From Pseudomonadota bacterium (GTDB lineage: Bacteria; Pseudomonadota; Gammaproteobacteria; Burkholderiales; Burkholderiaceae_B), in the NCBI GenBank assembly GCA_023422555.1, contig JAFAGQ010000306.1:1-23482 (forward strand): a stretch of 23,482 nucleotides of DNA, given 5' to 3'. The position numbers were made by a program, and so were the translations under genes. Shown one piece after another: positions 23,410-23,482 of the stretch. The first letter of the stretch is position 1, and each line of letters starts with the position of its first letter. Below the pieces are notes generated by a model. It was given only the letters and a program-made list of their open reading frames with translations, was not told where the DNA came from and searched no databases.

Positions 23410-23482
23410 ATGTCACTGTTTTCAACGACCACCAAAACGCAGTCCGCAAGCTACGAACCCGGCGTTGATGGTCTTCGCGCTT
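23410..23482 (+). CDS. N terminus of a second acyltransferase-3 protein, partial
   Basis: The frame begins at ATG 23410, with AAAGG (23400-23404) at 5-base spacing, and runs off the window end after 24 codons. The residues EPGVDGLRA match the start of acyltransferase-3 (OafA-like) proteins and parallel YRADIDGLRA in the acyltransferase upstream. Whether it also carries an SGNH domain cannot be seen. The 107-bp gap before it (23303-23409) holds a TATAAA (23387-23392) without a well-spaced -35 and no clear terminator. Confidence 0.75.
   Translation, partial: MSLFSTTTKTQSASYEPGVDGLRA

Noticed and set aside
1..23482. Insertion sequences, integrases, tRNA or CRISPR that would mark a genomic island
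   Set aside because: None is visible. The locus is bounded by housekeeping genes on the left and runs out of the window on the right, so acquisition by transfer cannot be judged from this sequence alone.

Overview
The window looks like the chromosome of a betaproteobacterium, most likely of the family Alcaligenaceae (a relative of Bordetella or Advenella). This is inferred from gene order (class IV aminotransferase - YbeD/DUF493 - lipB - lipA) and protein character, not from a search. There are no rRNA or tRNA genes, no insertion sequence, no CRISPR array and no phage genes. Nearly all of the sequence is coding.

Layout. (1) 1-2302, + strand: the lipoate block, made of the tail of a D-amino-acid-aminotransferase-like gene, ybeD, lipB, a likely terminator and lipA. 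(2) 2344-6055: sugar housekeeping genes, with galE on + meeting a convergent two-gene minus-strand unit, pgi followed by a GT4 glycosyltransferase; the galE and glycosyltransferase stops overlap. (3) 6056-6310: a divergent control region with direct repeats and a perfect 9-1-9 palindrome. (4) 6311-20636, + strand: a surface polysaccharide locus, consisting of a polyprenyl-phosphate sugar-1-phosphate transferase, manC, gmd, rmd, a WbpZ-like glycosyltransferase, wzm, wzt, a methyltransferase with a coiled coil, a 1216-residue protein with three glycosyltransferase modules, and one more GT4 enzyme. From manC onward most genes overlap or lie within about 50 bp. (5) 20678-23482: modification genes, namely an acyltransferase-3/SGNH protein, a possible 31-codon small ORF with a strong ribosome binding site, a GtrA-family membrane protein, and the first 24 codons of a second acyltransferase-3 protein.

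How they work together (inference from known pathways). Pgi gives fructose-6-phosphate; ManC should make mannose-6-phosphate and GDP-mannose (the phosphomannomutase in between is not here); Gmd and Rmd convert GDP-mannose to GDP-D-rhamnose. The sugar-phosphate transferase primes undecaprenyl phosphate, the GT4 enzymes build and polymerise a D-rhamnose- and/or mannose-containing chain, the methyltransferase probably caps the non-reducing end, and Wzt (which has a C-terminal cap-recognition domain) with Wzm exports the finished chain. The acyltransferases and GtrA would decorate it outside the inner membrane. The plan resembles the Pseudomonas aeruginosa common polysaccharide antigen (A-band D-rhamnan) locus combined with the multidomain polymerase and methyl-terminator logic of E. 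coli O8/O9a. I see no clearly new type of system. The most unusual points are the tri-modular polymerase next to a methyltransferase-coiled-coil protein, the change of initiating enzyme family, and two candidate small ORFs.
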